Assembly (NCBI GenBank): GCA_016706685.1
Contig: JADJJE010000016.1
Span: 124,001 to 188,000, forward strand
Source of the DNA: Sandaracinaceae bacterium
GTDB lineage: Bacteria; Myxococcota_A; Polyangia; Polyangiales; Houyiibacteriaceae
Reading direction: 5' to 3'
Length of the DNA: 64,000 nucleotides
Part shown: positions 1 to 9,836 of the stretch, piece after piece
Position numbering within the stretch: the stretch's first letter is position 1
Layout of the letters: every line of letters starts with the position of its first letter
The notes under the pieces: generated by a model
Seen by the model: the letters and a program-made list of their open reading frames with translations, nothing else
Told to the model about the DNA's origin: nothing
Databases searched by the model: none
Position numbers and translations under genes: made by a program

Positions 1-376
1 CGCGCCCCATCGTTTCCATGAGTCCCGGACTGGCGGACCCAGTCGCGCCCCGAACGACCCAGTCGCGCTCCGACCGACCCAGTCGAGCCCCCGGCAGGCC
101 CAGATGGCGCCGACGTCGCGCCCCCCGGATGCCCGGCCGACGCGTCACCGAGGAGAGCGACGGGCGCCCTGGGCAGCGGGGCTTGGGGGGGCCCTATTTC
201 AAGCGTCCGCAGGAGGACGCGCGAAATGGGGAGGTCACCAGAGGGAGCGCCTGCGCGACCGCCCCCCGCAGACGGGTGCCCGTCGCCCTCCCCACGATCA
301 CGCCACCCACACTTGCACCCAGGCGGGTTGGCCGGCAACATCCCCCGGCCTGCCTCATGCAGGCGGAGGCCAAACG
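1..376. other. Leader region without a supported gene
   Basis: No convincing coding region was seen before the acyl-CoA ligase start at 377. An open frame from 18 to 380 would give an Arg/Pro/Gly-rich peptide with no recognisable domain and overlaps the ligase start, so it is treated as a GC artefact. The stretch holds a short tandem repeat at 36-95 and a purine-rich ribosome binding site just before 377. No clear -35/-10 promoter could be picked out. Confidence 0.5.
36..95. repeat. Three tandem 20-bp units
   Basis: The unit GACCCAGTCGCGCCCCGAAC starts at 36. A second copy with two changes starts at 56 and a more degenerate third at 76. The exact 20-bp period places repeats on the same DNA face about every two helical turns, so a protein-binding array is possible. 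The function is unknown. Confidence 0.55.
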
Positions 377-2044
377 ATGAGTGAATCACAGCTCCTGCTC
401 GACCGCGTCTACCACTGGGAAAAGACCGCTCCGAACCAGCTCTACATGACGCAGCCGTGTGGCGCGGCTCCCGTCCAAGAGTTCACGTGGAAGCGCACGA
501 TGGACGAGGCGCGGCGCATGGCGTCCTACATCGCGGCGCAGAACCTCCCGGCCGGCTCGCGCATCGGCATCCTCTCGAAGAACTGCGCGCACTTCATCAT
601 GAGCGACCTGGCCATCTGGATGGCCGGTCACGTGTCCGTGGCGCTGTACCCGACGCTGGCCGCCGACACGGTGGGCTACTGCTTGCAGCACTCGGACGTG
701 AAGCTGCTGTTCGTGGGCAAGCTGGACGGCTGGGACGGCATGAAGCCGGGTGTGCCCGCTGGCCTGCCCTGCGTGAGCTACCCGCTCAGCCCGCCGAACG
801 ACTTCCCAACCTGGGACAAGCTCATCAAGGAGCACGAGCCCATCGCCGGGAACCCCACGCGCCCCGCGGGGGACCTCGCCATCATCGTCTACACGTCGGG
901 CTCCACCGGGCAGCCCAAGGGCGTGATGCACAGCTTCGGCACCATGAGCGTCGCGGCCAGCAACTTCGTCAAGATGTTCAGCGTGAACCAGAGCGACCGG
1001 TTCATCAGCTACCTGCCGCTGGCGCACGTCTTCGAGCGCGCCGCCATCGAGTGCCTGAGCATCTTCTCGGGCGGCCAGGTCTTCTTCGCCGACTCGCTCG
1101 ACACCTTCGTGGAGGACATCAAGCGCGCGCGCCCCACGCTCTTCCAGAGCGTCCCGCGCCTGTGGCTCAAGTTCCAGCTCGGCGTGTTCTCGAAGATGCC
1201 GCCCAAGAAGCTGGGGCTCTTCCTGAAGATCCCCATCCTCAACGGCATCGTGCGCAAGAAGGTGCTCACGGGCCTCGGCCTGCAGGACACGCGCCTCGCC
1301 ATCAGCGGCTCGGCGCCCATCCCGCCGGAGCTCGTGGGCTGGTACCGCAGCCTGGGCCTCGAGCTGCTCGAGGGCTACGGCATGAGCGAGAACTTCTGCT
1401 ACTCGCACATGGCGCGTCCTGGCCGCGTGCGCCCGGGCTACGTGGGTGAGCCCGATCCGGGCTGCGAGGTGCGCATCAGCGAAGAGGGCGAGATCCTGGT
1501 GAAGAGCCCGGCCGACATGCTGGGCTACTACCTGGACGACGAGCGCACGCGCGAGTCGTTCACGGCCGACGGCTTCCTGAAGACCGGCGACCGCGGCGAA
1601 GAGGACGAGCTGCGCCGCCTGAAGATCACGGGCCGCGTGAAGGAGCTCTTCAAGACGTCGAAGGGCAAGTACGTGGCGCCCGCGCCCATCGAGAACCTGA
1701 TCAACACGAACCCCAACGTGGAAGTCAGCTGCGTGAGTGGCTCCGGGCGGCCGTCCGCCTACGCGTCCATCATGCTGGCGCCCGACAAGAAGGCGAAGCT
1801 GGCTGACCCCGCCGTGAAGGCGGCCGTCACGGCGGAGCTCGAGGAGCTGCTGGACAGCGTCAACTCGAAGATCGAGAACTACGAGGAGATGCAGTTCTTC
1901 GTGGTGGTGAAGGACGACTGGCAGATCGAGAACGGCTTCTTGACGCCCACCATGAAGATCAAGCGCAACGTGATCGAGGACACCTACGACCCGAAGTTGG
2001 ATTCCTGGTACGGCAGCAAGAAGAAGGTCGTCTTCGAGGAGTGA
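377..2044 (+). CDS. Long-chain acyl-CoA ligase-like AMP-binding enzyme
   Basis: 555-residue member of the ANL superfamily. It should activate a carboxylic acid, probably a fatty acid, with ATP to an acyl-adenylate and then transfer it to CoA. Visible motifs are the phosphate-binding loop YTSGSTGQPKG from residue 172, GYGMSE from about 333, a KTGDRGE motif near 403, and the C-terminal lysine region KTSKGKYVAP near 427. The length is near the low end for FadD/ACSL enzymes. The reading frame is open much further upstream (to 104), but homology-like sequence begins at the ATG at 377, which follows a GGCGGAGG ribosome binding site. The substrate cannot be told from sequence. An HSP90-like gene follows 31 bp downstream on the same strand. 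Confidence 0.88.
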   Translation: MSESQLLLDRVYHWEKTAPNQLYMTQPCGAAPVQEFTWKRTMDEARRMASYIAAQNLPAGSRIGILSKNCAHFIMSDLAIWMAGHVSVALYPTLAADTVGYCLQHSDVKLLFVGKLDGWDGMKPGVPAGLPCVSYPLSPPNDFPTWDKLIKEHEPIAGNPTRPAGDLAIIVYTSGSTGQPKGVMHSFGTMSVAASNFVKMFSVNQSDRFISYLPLAHVFERAAIECLSIFSGGQVFFADSLDTFVEDIKRARPTLFQSVPRLWLKFQLGVFSKMPPKKLGLFLKIPILNGIVRKKVLTGLGLQDTRLAISGSAPIPPELVGWYRSLGLELLEGYGMSENFCYSHMARPGRVRPGYVGEPDPGCEVRISEEGEILVKSPADMLGYYLDDERTRESFTADGFLKTGDRGEEDELRRLKITGRVKELFKTSKGKYVAPAPIENLINTNPNVEVSCVSGSGRPSAYASIMLAPDKKAKLADPAVKAAVTAELEELLDSVNSKIENYEEMQFFVVVKDDWQIENGFLTPTMKIKRNVIEDTYDPKLDSWYGSKKKVVFEE

Positions 2045-2075
2045 GGATCGGAGCACGTTCGGGTAACCTCCGCAC

Positions 2076-3751
2076 GTGCCCTATCGTCAGAGAGACGTCG
2101 ACGAGCGCCCCCCCGAAGAAGAGCAGGCGGGCATCGTCGGCGACCTGGTGCGCCAGTTCGCCGACCCCTACGCCTTCTTCCGGGAGCTGGTGCAGAACGC
2201 CATCGACGCCGGCAGCACGGACATCCGCGTGGACATCGCGCGCGACGCCGAGGGTGCGCTGCTGTTCTCGGTGAGCGACGCCGGCGAGGGGATGGACCGC
2301 GACATCCTCGAGAACAAGCTGCTGGTGCTGTTCCGCTCCGGCAAGGAGGGCGTCGAGGGGAAGATCGGCAAGTTCGGCATCGGCTTCGTCTCCGTGCTGG
2401 CCATCAAGCCATCCGTCGTGAAGGTGCAGTCCACGCGCGCAGGCAAGGGCCACACGCTGCACCTCTACGCCGACCACTCCTACGAGCTGTTCGAGCACCC
2501 GCCCGCAGCGTCGGGCACCACCGTCACGCTGGTGGTCCCCATCCCGAAGCAGAAGGCCGACGCGCGGATCAAGGAGCATGTGCAGCGCTCGCGCGTGTCG
2601 CTGCAGCGCTGGTGCGAGCACGCCCAGATCCCCATCCGGCTGCGGGTGGACGAGAGTGCCTTCGGCGACGGGGGGGTGGAGCGCATCGACCGCGAGCTGC
2701 AGCTGGACGGCGTGCTGTGCTCCGTTCGGGTGGCCAGCTCCGACGGCCACACCATCGTCTTGGCCGGCCTCCGGGGCAGCGAAGGGCAACGCGCCGCGTT
2801 CTACAACCGCGGGCTGCTGCTGACCGAGACGGAGGAGCCGCTGGGCTTCCCGGGTCTGGTGCTGAAGGTGCAAGACTCGAGCTGGAGCACACGCTGAGCC
2901 GCGACAACGTGCGGCGTGACCAGCGCTTCCACCGCGCCCTCGAGCGTGCACGCAGCGTGGTGGACACCGCCCTCCGCCGCGCCGTGCACGACGCGCTGCA
3001 CACTGCCACCCAGAGCGCGACGGACTACCACCAGCTCGCCACGGCGGTGGCGCACAGCCCGCTCGACCCCGTGGGGCTGCCGCTGCGTCTGCTGCATCCA
3101 CGCGTGGCGAGCAGTCCGCAGGGCGCGCCGTCCGGGGAGCATGCCTACGTGCCCGCCGCCAACCGAAGCGAGCCGCTGCGCGGCGCTCGCGGGGAGACGG
3201 ACCTCACGCTGCTGCTCGCGAAGCGCGGCGAGCTGCTCATCGATCTCGGCGCCATCCCCGACGCCTACGCGCGCCGCCTGCACAGCCGGGGCATCCGACT
3301 GGACGAGAGCTGGAGCGAGGCGCTGTCCGCGGTGGAGCTCACCCCTCCCGAGCGCGGGTCGAGCGACGAACGTCTGCTGGCGCGCGTGACCCAGGCGCTG
3401 AGCGACGCGTACCGCGACCCACGTGACGTGCAGCTCGGGAAGATCCGCGGGGCCCACGCCAACAGCCTGTGCATTGGGCAGCCCGACTCTCGCGGCCGGC
3501 CCACGAACCCGTTCACGCTGCTGCCTTTCTTTCGGGTGCCGCTGATCCTCAACGTGAGCCACCCGCTGGTGATCGCGGCGCGGCGCCATGGCGTGGACGC
3601 CCCCGACTTCGCGGCCGACATGCTGACGCGCGCCATCCTGCGGTCACACGAAGCGCTCACGCCGGCGCGCAGCGAACGGCTGCTCACGAACACCCTGGCA
3701 GAGCTGCTGGGCGACGTGCCCAACACGCCCGACACCCAGGAGGCCCCGTGA
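2076..3751 (+). CDS. HSP90-like GHKL ATPase, interrupted by a frameshift
   Basis: The first part (GTG start at 2076, stop at 2895-2897) carries a clear GHKL ATP-binding fold. It has an N-box FRELVQNAIDA at residues 35-45, DAGEGMD at 68-74, and a lid/G2 segment GKIGKFGIGF from 95. The second part, in the -1 frame, begins LEHTLSRDNVRRD. That is what an HtpG middle domain would read right after the LKVQDSS of the first part, so one base appears missing near 2882 (AGC CTG read as AGCTG). Repaired length is about 558 residues, too short for a full HtpG with its C-terminal dimerisation domain. Its stop overlaps the GTG of the 1870-residue gene, so the two are probably translated together. It could be a diverged chaperone or an ATPase of a dedicated complex; the client is unknown. 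Confidence 0.75.
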
Positions 3752-6700
3752 GCACGCGCCGGGTCGCAGGCCCCGGCCGCAAAGTGTCCACGGGGCACCT
3801 CCGCGTGGACACCGCGCGCGCGGTGCAAAAGCTGCGCGAGTACCAGCTGGCCGAGCCCGCGAGCTGGGTGCTCGAGGTGCTGCGCGCCGCCATCACGCTC
3901 GGGGCCACGCGGCTCACGGTGGCGGGCGACGCCAGCGACATCTCCATCTCGTGGGAGGGCGGGCTCCTGGACGATGAGACCATGCGCACCGTGCTGGACG
4001 AGCTGGTGAACCCCGGCGAGTCCCGCCGCGACGGCGCCATCCGCAGGCTGGCCATCGGGCTCAACACCGCGCTCGGGCTCATGCCGCGCCGCGTGGACCT
4101 CGAGCGGACGGACGCCGACGGGCAGCGCACCCGCGTGCGCTACACCAGCGACCTGCTCGACCCGCCGGGACCTGGCGAGACCTTGCAGGAGACGGGCGCA
4201 GGCCTGACCCACCTGGCGGCCGAGCGCGTGGCCCCCGCCGACGCCGGCGCGCGGCCGGGGATGCGCGTGACCATGCGGCGCCGCACGGGGTTCGACTCCT
4301 TCCGTCGCTTCCTGGGGCGCGCCGAGCCCGATGAGCTGCGCCTGGTGCGGGAGTGCGCCGACGACGTGCCGGTTCCGCTGCACATCGGCGACGACGTGCT
4401 GGACCGGGACGACTCTCCCAACGACCTCTTGCGCATCCCGCTGGCCGCTGGCCTCGAGGGCTTCGTCGCGCTGGTGGACGCCGACTCCACCGCCGCGGGC
4501 AACCAGCCGGCCTGGGTGGACTTCGCCGAGCGCGGCGTGATCCTCTCGCGCGCGCCGTTGCCCCTCCCGAACCCGTGGAGGGACCCTCGCGTCAGCGTGC
4601 CCATCCGCCTGTTCCTCGACCGGCACGCGCTGCCCACCAACGCATCGCGCTCGGCCGTGCGCATGGACGACTCGCTCCGCACGGCGCTCGACGTCGCGGC
4701 CGAGCGTGTCCCGCGGCTGCTCGAGGAGACCCACCGGCTGCTGCTGGGTGAGACCAGCGAGCTGGCGCAGCAGCCCGGGGTCACGCGCACGGCCCCTGCG
4801 GCGCGGCACCACCGCCTGCGCAAGAGCGTGCTGCACCTCATCGCGGCATACGTCCGCGGGAAGCCGTGGCGCTTCGACGAGGAGACGATGCCCGCCGAGC
4901 TGCAGCCGCTGATGGCGCTGCCCCTGCTGCGCGACGCGGTGGGAGCTCCCGCGAGCGTGCTCGACTTCGCGGAGAGCGACGGGATGGTCTACCGCGGGCA
5001 GGTGCCGCTCTCGGCCGAGCTCTACGGGGACAGCCTGCACAAGATGCCGTTCATTCCGCCCGGCGACGCGGCCAGCGTGCTGGTCCCCGACGGAACGTAC
5101 GACGCCGAGCGGGTGAACAAGCTGCTGGAGCAGGCCGCGGAGGAGGTGCGCGCGAAGGCCGTGTTCCTGACCGGCGCCACCACCACACCCACGGTTCCGT
5201 CCACGGATGACGACGCATGGGTGGTGGTCCCCGTGCGCGCAGCGCGAAAAGACTCCTTCCTGGCCCACGAGCCGCTGCCACCCAAGGACATCGAGGGCGA
5301 GGTGGCGCTGTACGCCACGTCAGGGACACCGCGCGGGCGCATCACCTTTCTGCACGCGTCCCGGCCCATCGAAGAGCTGCTGATGCCCGCGCCGTGCAGC
5401 TACGTGGCGGTGGTCGCATGCCCTCGGCTCATCCCGCTCCCGGACTACCGGGGTCTCGGAGACCACGACGTGCGCCGCGAGGTGGTGCGCGCGGTGGAGC
5501 GCGCTGTTCTGGTGGCCGCAGAGCTTGCTGCAGGGCTGCTGCTGGGCAACGCCGTCGACGTGAGTGGCGCGCGGGTGCTGCGCGGAGCGCCGCCGGCCAG
5601 CGGGCCGACGCCCGAGCACCTGCGCGCGCTGCAGGCCGCCCACGCCCGTGCGCAGACGCGTGCCGGTGAGCGCCCGCACTGCGAGGCCTCGCCCCTCGCG
5701 CAAGTGCGCTGCATCCCGGTGCTGCACCCGGATGGCGAGCACCGCATGGAGTCGGCGCTGGATGTCGTGGCCCGCGCGCGCGTGACCAAGGCGCTGCTCT
5801 ACCGCGTGGCGCGCGGCAGGCAGTCCCCGGGCCCGTTCCCACTCGCCGTGGCAGACGCGGACAGCGCTGCGGTGCTGGCGGCCATCGCGGGCGTCCCTGC
5901 TGCCCGCTTGGACCCCTCATCACGCTCTGGCCCGTGGGTCCCGCACATCGAAGCCGACGCCGTGCTGCGCGTGCGCGGCGAGGGCTTCGTCGGCGAGATC
6001 GGCTGGGGCGACGTGGAGAGTGTCTGGTCGCTCTACCGCGACGCGGTGGAGCTCGAGCGGACCGCGCTCAGCCCGAACATCTTGCCGGCCACGGTGCACA
6101 TCGACGACGCGCGAGTGATCGTGGACGCGGCCACCGGGAAGGTCGTGCTGCGCCCCAACCTCCACGAGCTGCTCGGCGAGTGGGAGCGTGCCCTGCTCGG
6201 CGCGCTGATCGCCGGGGCCCGTGGCGAGCCTCCGCCCGAGCTGCGCGTCCGGCAGCCCACCGACGTGGCGCGCCAGCTGTGCCGCGCCATGGCACTGGCG
6301 CCGCGTCCCTTCCGCAAGCACTTCGACCGCGAGTATCGCCACCTGTCCGACGCGCTGCAGCTGCCCACCGCGCGCGGAGGCTCGATCTCGCTGGCCACGC
6401 TGCGCGCGAAGCAGACCGCGTGGGCGCTCCCGCCGGGAGCACGCATTACGTTCGACCACCCGGAGTTCCAGCCGGTGGTGCTGGACAGCGCTTGGAGTTC
6501 ATGGGTGAAGACGGTCCTCGGGCGCGAGCTCCGTGACGGGACCGAGGTGCAGCACGAGTTCGCACGCCAAGCGGGAGGCGCAGCGCAGCGGGAGCGCGTG
6601 ATGAGCAGGTCGCCCGTGCCCGCCCCCGTGTTGGACCCCACGGACCCCTTCCAGCGTGGCGTGCAGCGGCGCGAGATCACCGGGGTGGTGCGGGTGCCGA

Positions 6701-9360
6701 GTACGCCCCCCTTCACGATCGCGCTGACGGTGTCGGGCAGGCCCCTCTGTGAGGTGCCTGCTCCCCTCGAGCTGCCGTTCTCCGGGCAGCTGGACATGCA
6801 CCCGTCCCTGGTGGACGCGGCGTGGGACGGGCTCGCCGACGCCGGTCGCTCGGCGCTCGCCACCCTCCTGCGCGATGAGCTCGAGGCGGTGCTGGTCGCC
6901 ATCGCGACGGACCGCCCCAGCGAGCTCCATTCGGCACGAGGGGAAGCGCTGGTGAAAGCCTGGGCTGGCCAGCGCGGCGGGCGCAAGGGTGACGCACGCG
7001 TGCGCGAAGCCCTGAGCCACGCCCGCGCATGGCCCAGCATCCAGGGTCCTGCCGTGTCGTTGCTGGAGGCCAAGCGTAAAGGTCGCATCCAAGCGGCCGT
7101 GTTCCAAGGCACCTGGCTCGAGGCCCGCAAGGGCGAGCGCAAGGTCCAGCAAGACCACCCCGTCGTTTCCGCCACAGCGCCCATCGCCAACAGCGCGCTC
7201 GCGCGCTTCGCTGCGCTCGTGGACGTTGGCCCGCTCACCGACACCACCCACGCGGTGCAGCAGCTGCAGTCACGCAGGCGCGTGGAGCAGGGCGAGAGCG
7301 AGCTGCCGCGCCTAGGGCGGCCCGATGCCATCGCCATCGCCAAGCTGCTGAAAGACGACGCCCGGCTGCTCACGAGCCTGGGCCTCGGCGAGGCGCGGCT
7401 GGCGCTCGACGCCCAAGGCTCGAACCCCAGCACCGCCTACCTCCACGTGCAGGGCCAGCGTGTCGGCTCGCAGGCGCTCGCGGTGTTCCCGCCCGTGGAG
7501 CTGGCCTTCGAAGCCAGCGGCTACCTCCCGGAGGGCAAGCCCGCGAGCGTGGACAAGCGCAAGCTGACCATGCTCACCCAGCGCGTGCAGCGCCTGGCGA
7601 ACCGGCTCGTGCAGCGCGCGTTCGAACAGGGAGAGGCAACCACTCAGCTTCGGCGCGCCACGCGGTTCGCCTGGCTGGGCCAGAAGGTGATCGAAGACGC
7701 GCTCGTGGAAGAGCTGCCGCTCCTGGAAACCACCTCGGGCGGCTGGACCAGCCTGGCCGAGCTGCGCGCGGCCGAAGCCAGCCAGGGCCCGGCGTGGTTC
7801 ACCACCGAGCTCTCGAGCCAAGTCGTACCGGACGAAGTGGGGCGCGTGGCCATCCGCCTCACCCCGGGCGAGGCGAAGACGCTCGGCACGCAGCTGGCGC
7901 TCGAGGACGCCACCGAGGCGCTCGCCGTGCAAGCCGTCCGCATCGCCAACAAGAACCGGCCGAAGACCAAGAGCCTCGACGCACGCGACACGCTGGCCAT
8001 CCTGTCGAAGCAGCCGAAGACAGCGCTGCTGGCGTACGCCGAGCTCGAGCCGAGCGCGGAGCACACGGCCCGCGGCTCGCTCGTGGTCCTGACCCCCGGG
8101 TCTTCGTCGCTCTTGGGCCTGTTCGTGCATCACGAGCTCCACCCGCTGGGAGCGTTCCCATGTCCGTCCGACTGGCCCGCCCTGGTCGTGGTGGACGACC
8201 CCACCCTCACGCCCAACGTGCGCTACGACGAGCCGAAGAAAGACGCGCGCTGGGACGCCCTGCTGTGGCAGGTCGCGGCCGCCACCCGCGCCGCGCTGCG
8301 CAAGCGCTTCGACCCCGGCGACGACTTCGGCACGCGCCACGTGGACCTGAAGCTGCCGAGCGGGACGATGGGTGTGGGCGTCATCGGGCTCGGCGACCCG
8401 CTGACCGCGGGCGAACTCGTGGTGATGCGACATCAACAAGAGCTCCTGCGCGACCTCCCGCTGCGTGGCGAGGTGTTCGTGTGCCTCGGGCCCGCGCGTG
8501 GGTCGCGGGGAGACGTCGGCATGCCAGAGACGCTGGCCATCGCCCGGGCCGCCTATGGCGAGCTGCTGCTGGACCTCGCCAACGCGCTGGCCGGCGTGCC
8601 GCTCGTGGACCCCGAGCTCGCGCCCTCGTGGGCGAGGGACACGGCAGGGTGGTCGGCCGACGAGCTGGAGTTTGCGCAGGCGCACGTGGTGCTCGGGGCC
8701 TTGCGGGGCTCGCTGCCGCCTGCCCACGCGGTGAATGACGAGCTGATGCTGCCGTGCTTCCGACCGCTGCCCATCACGCTGCGCGCCGCGCGTGAACTGC
8801 TGGCCGGCACCCGCACGGTCTACTCGGTGGAGCCAGACGGCCCCGACGCACACGGGGCGGACCCCAACCTGGTGGTGGACGACTCGCTGCTCAGCCGCGT
8901 CATCGCGGGCGAGCTGGGGGCCCGCGTGCGCCGTGTGCGTCGCTGGCGGGCGCAGCCTCCGGTCCAGCTGCCTGACCCGGAGCCGTTCGTGGCTGCGGCA
9001 CATGCCCCGACGGCGCTACCCATGCCCCACCCGCTGGCCAAGCTGGTGGAGGAGCTCAGAGAGCTGCTGGCCGCCACGGCGGAGTTGGGTGCGCGGGGGC
9101 CCATCCGCGTGGGGATTAGCTCACGGCGACGCGAACCCATGCTGGCCGTCGATCCGACTGTCGATCAGGTGGTGCTGGCCGGCGGGAACGCGGCGCTGCG
9201 CACCATCGCCGAGGCGCTCGCCGAAGACGACCCGCAGCGCGGCCGACGCGCGGCGATGGCGCTCGCCGCTCACGTGCTCGCGCTGCTGGACGACACTGCG
9301 GCCAAGGGAAACCGCCCCGACCAGCTGCGTGTGCTGGAGGAGTGGCTCGTCCCGCGCTGA
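3748..9360 (+). CDS. Giant conserved protein with degenerate GHKL-like N-terminus
   Basis: 1870 residues from a GTG at 3748 that overlaps the stop of the HSP90-like gene (GTGA). No signal peptide or membrane segment is evident, so it is likely cytosolic. The N-terminal 120 residues look like a decayed GHKL ATPase: WVLEVLRAAITLGA sits where the N-box ExxxNxxDA would be, EGGLLDDETM where DxGxGM would be, and a GLNTALGL segment resembles the G2 box. The key Asn and Asp are absent, so ATP binding is doubtful. The rest contains several stretches that look internally similar (repeated PPFTIALTVSGRPL-like strands and acidic helices) but no family I can name. The tight coupling suggests it forms a complex with the preceding ATPase. 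The frame is intact over 5.6 kb. The function is unknown. Confidence 0.7.
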   Translation: MSTRRVAGPGRKVSTGHLRVDTARAVQKLREYQLAEPASWVLEVLRAAITLGATRLTVAGDASDISISWEGGLLDDETMRTVLDELVNPGESRRDGAIRRLAIGLNTALGLMPRRVDLERTDADGQRTRVRYTSDLLDPPGPGETLQETGAGLTHLAAERVAPADAGARPGMRVTMRRRTGFDSFRRFLGRAEPDELRLVRECADDVPVPLHIGDDVLDRDDSPNDLLRIPLAAGLEGFVALVDADSTAAGNQPAWVDFAERGVILSRAPLPLPNPWRDPRVSVPIRLFLDRHALPTNASRSAVRMDDSLRTALDVAAERVPRLLEETHRLLLGETSELAQQPGVTRTAPAARHHRLRKSVLHLIAAYVRGKPWRFDEETMPAELQPLMALPLLRDAVGAPASVLDFAESDGMVYRGQVPLSAELYGDSLHKMPFIPPGDAASVLVPDGTYDAERVNKLLEQAAEEVRAKAVFLTGATTTPTVPSTDDDAWVVVPVRAARKDSFLAHEPLPPKDIEGEVALYATSGTPRGRITFLHASRPIEELLMPAPCSYVAVVACPRLIPLPDYRGLGDHDVRREVVRAVERAVLVAAELAAGLLLGNAVDVSGARVLRGAPPASGPTPEHLRALQAAHARAQTRAGERPHCEASPLAQVRCIPVLHPDGEHRMESALDVVARARVTKALLYRVARGRQSPGPFPLAVADADSAAVLAAIAGVPAARLDPSSRSGPWVPHIEADAVLRVRGEGFVGEIGWGDVESVWSLYRDAVELERTALSPNILPATVHIDDARVIVDAATGKVVLRPNLHELLGEWERALLGALIAGARGEPPPELRVRQPTDVARQLCRAMALAPRPFRKHFDREYRHLSDALQLPTARGGSISLATLRAKQTAWALPPGARITFDHPEFQPVVLDSAWSSWVKTVLGRELRDGTEVQHEFARQAGGAAQRERVMSRSPVPAPVLDPTDPFQRGVQRREITGVVRVPSTPPFTIALTVSGRPLCEVPAPLELPFSGQLDMHPSLVDAAWDGLADAGRSALATLLRDELEAVLVAIATDRPSELHSARGEALVKAWAGQRGGRKGDARVREALSHARAWPSIQGPAVSLLEAKRKGRIQAAVFQGTWLEARKGERKVQQDHPVVSATAPIANSALARFAALVDVGPLTDTTHAVQQLQSRRRVEQGESELPRLGRPDAIAIAKLLKDDARLLTSLGLGEARLALDAQGSNPSTAYLHVQGQRVGSQALAVFPPVELAFEASGYLPEGKPASVDKRKLTMLTQRVQRLANRLVQRAFEQGEATTQLRRATRFAWLGQKVIEDALVEELPLLETTSGGWTSLAELRAAEASQGPAWFTTELSSQVVPDEVGRVAIRLTPGEAKTLGTQLALEDATEALAVQAVRIANKNRPKTKSLDARDTLAILSKQPKTALLAYAELEPSAEHTARGSLVVLTPGSSSLLGLFVHHELHPLGAFPCPSDWPALVVVDDPTLTPNVRYDEPKKDARWDALLWQVAAATRAALRKRFDPGDDFGTRHVDLKLPSGTMGVGVIGLGDPLTAGELVVMRHQQELLRDLPLRGEVFVCLGPARGSRGDVGMPETLAIARAAYGELLLDLANALAGVPLVDPELAPSWARDTAGWSADELEFAQAHVVLGALRGSLPPAHAVNDELMLPCFRPLPITLRAARELLAGTRTVYSVEPDGPDAHGADPNLVVDDSLLSRVIAGELGARVRRVRRWRAQPPVQLPDPEPFVAAAHAPTALPMPHPLAKLVEELRELLAATAELGARGPIRVGISSRRREPMLAVDPTVDQVVLAGGNAALRTIAEALAEDDPQRGRRAAMALAAHVLALLDDTAAKGNRPDQLRVLEEWLVPR

Positions 9361-9486
9361 GGATTTCTTCGGAGCGGGAATGTAACGGAGCCGTCCGGCG
9401 TCCCACTTACGTAGTGTGACTCACTGGTGACGACACCCCATCGCGCTGCTACGCTGGTTAAACAGGTCCGGCGTCCGCAGCTCTGA

Positions 9487-9795
9487 GCCACGAACGCCGC
9501 CCCCGAAATCTACGCCCTACCCAAGGTCGCTAAGTCACTCGACAAGTCACTCAAGCTAATCAAGGTCGGAACCAGACCGCACAATGCCGGGCAAGGGAAG
9601 CGCGCGGTCTGGTTCCTAAAGCAAGACCCTGTGAGTGTGCAACATGAGTGCCAGGCGCGCGGGCAGCGCGGAGGAAGAGGCTCAGGCCGCATGCGGCCAC
9701 ATGTTTCAAGTGCCTTTCCGCAATGCTTCGCTATTCGCGAGACAACGCGGTTGGCAGCATGGAAGGCACGGGCGCGACACGGCACGCAGCGATGA
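9487..9795 (+). pseudogene. Possible 5'-truncated gene remnant
   Basis: A frame opens directly after a TGA at 9484 and runs to a TGA at 9793-9795. It has no ATG, GTG or TTG in its first 45 codons. Its first third reads like real protein (IYALPKVAKSLDKSLKLIKV, then GQGKRAVWFL), with AAG, CTA and TCA codons that are rare in neighbouring genes. The last third is Arg-rich and looks non-coding. It may be the tail of an acquired gene. In DNA this GC-rich, 100 open codons can also arise by chance. Confidence 0.2.
9568..9616. other. 13-bp perfect inverted repeat (hairpin)
   Basis: GGAACCAGACCGC at 9568-9580 is exactly complementary to GCGGTCTGGTTCC at 9604-9616, with a 23-base loop. No T-tract follows, so a canonical intrinsic terminator is not supported. 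It lies between two convergent genes. It could be a factor-assisted terminator, a small RNA stem or a mobile-element scar. Confidence 0.6.
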
Positions 9796-9836
9796 GGGGC
9801 CGCCCATGACACGAATGTCGTGGTCCTGCGCAGCCG

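Larger units (their letters stand above)
9361..9836. other. Intergenic stretch between convergent genes
   Basis: 476 bp between the giant protein gene and the subtilase gene, visibly less GC-rich than its surroundings. It holds a strong inverted repeat (9568-9616), a repeated 11-mer GTCCGGCGTCC at 9393 and 9466, and a 102-codon open frame without a start codon (9487-9795, listed separately). No intact gene is supported. Confidence 0.5.

Noticed and set aside
18..380. 120-codon frame at the window start
   Set aside because: Arg/Pro-rich, crosses the ligase start, no ribosome binding site and no family resemblance.
386..2056. Long antisense open frame (556 codons) opposite the acyl-CoA ligase
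   Set aside because: His/Val/Arg/Ala-rich with no domain; it mirrors a real gene in GC-rich DNA where antisense stops are rare.
9393..9476. Direct repeat of the 11-mer GTCCGGCGTCC
   Set aside because: Short and GC-rich; only two copies and no associated structure.
9510..9812. 100-codon minus-strand frame in the intergenic region
   Set aside because: Cys/Arg-rich without motif; the plus-strand frame looks more protein-like, and neither is convincing.
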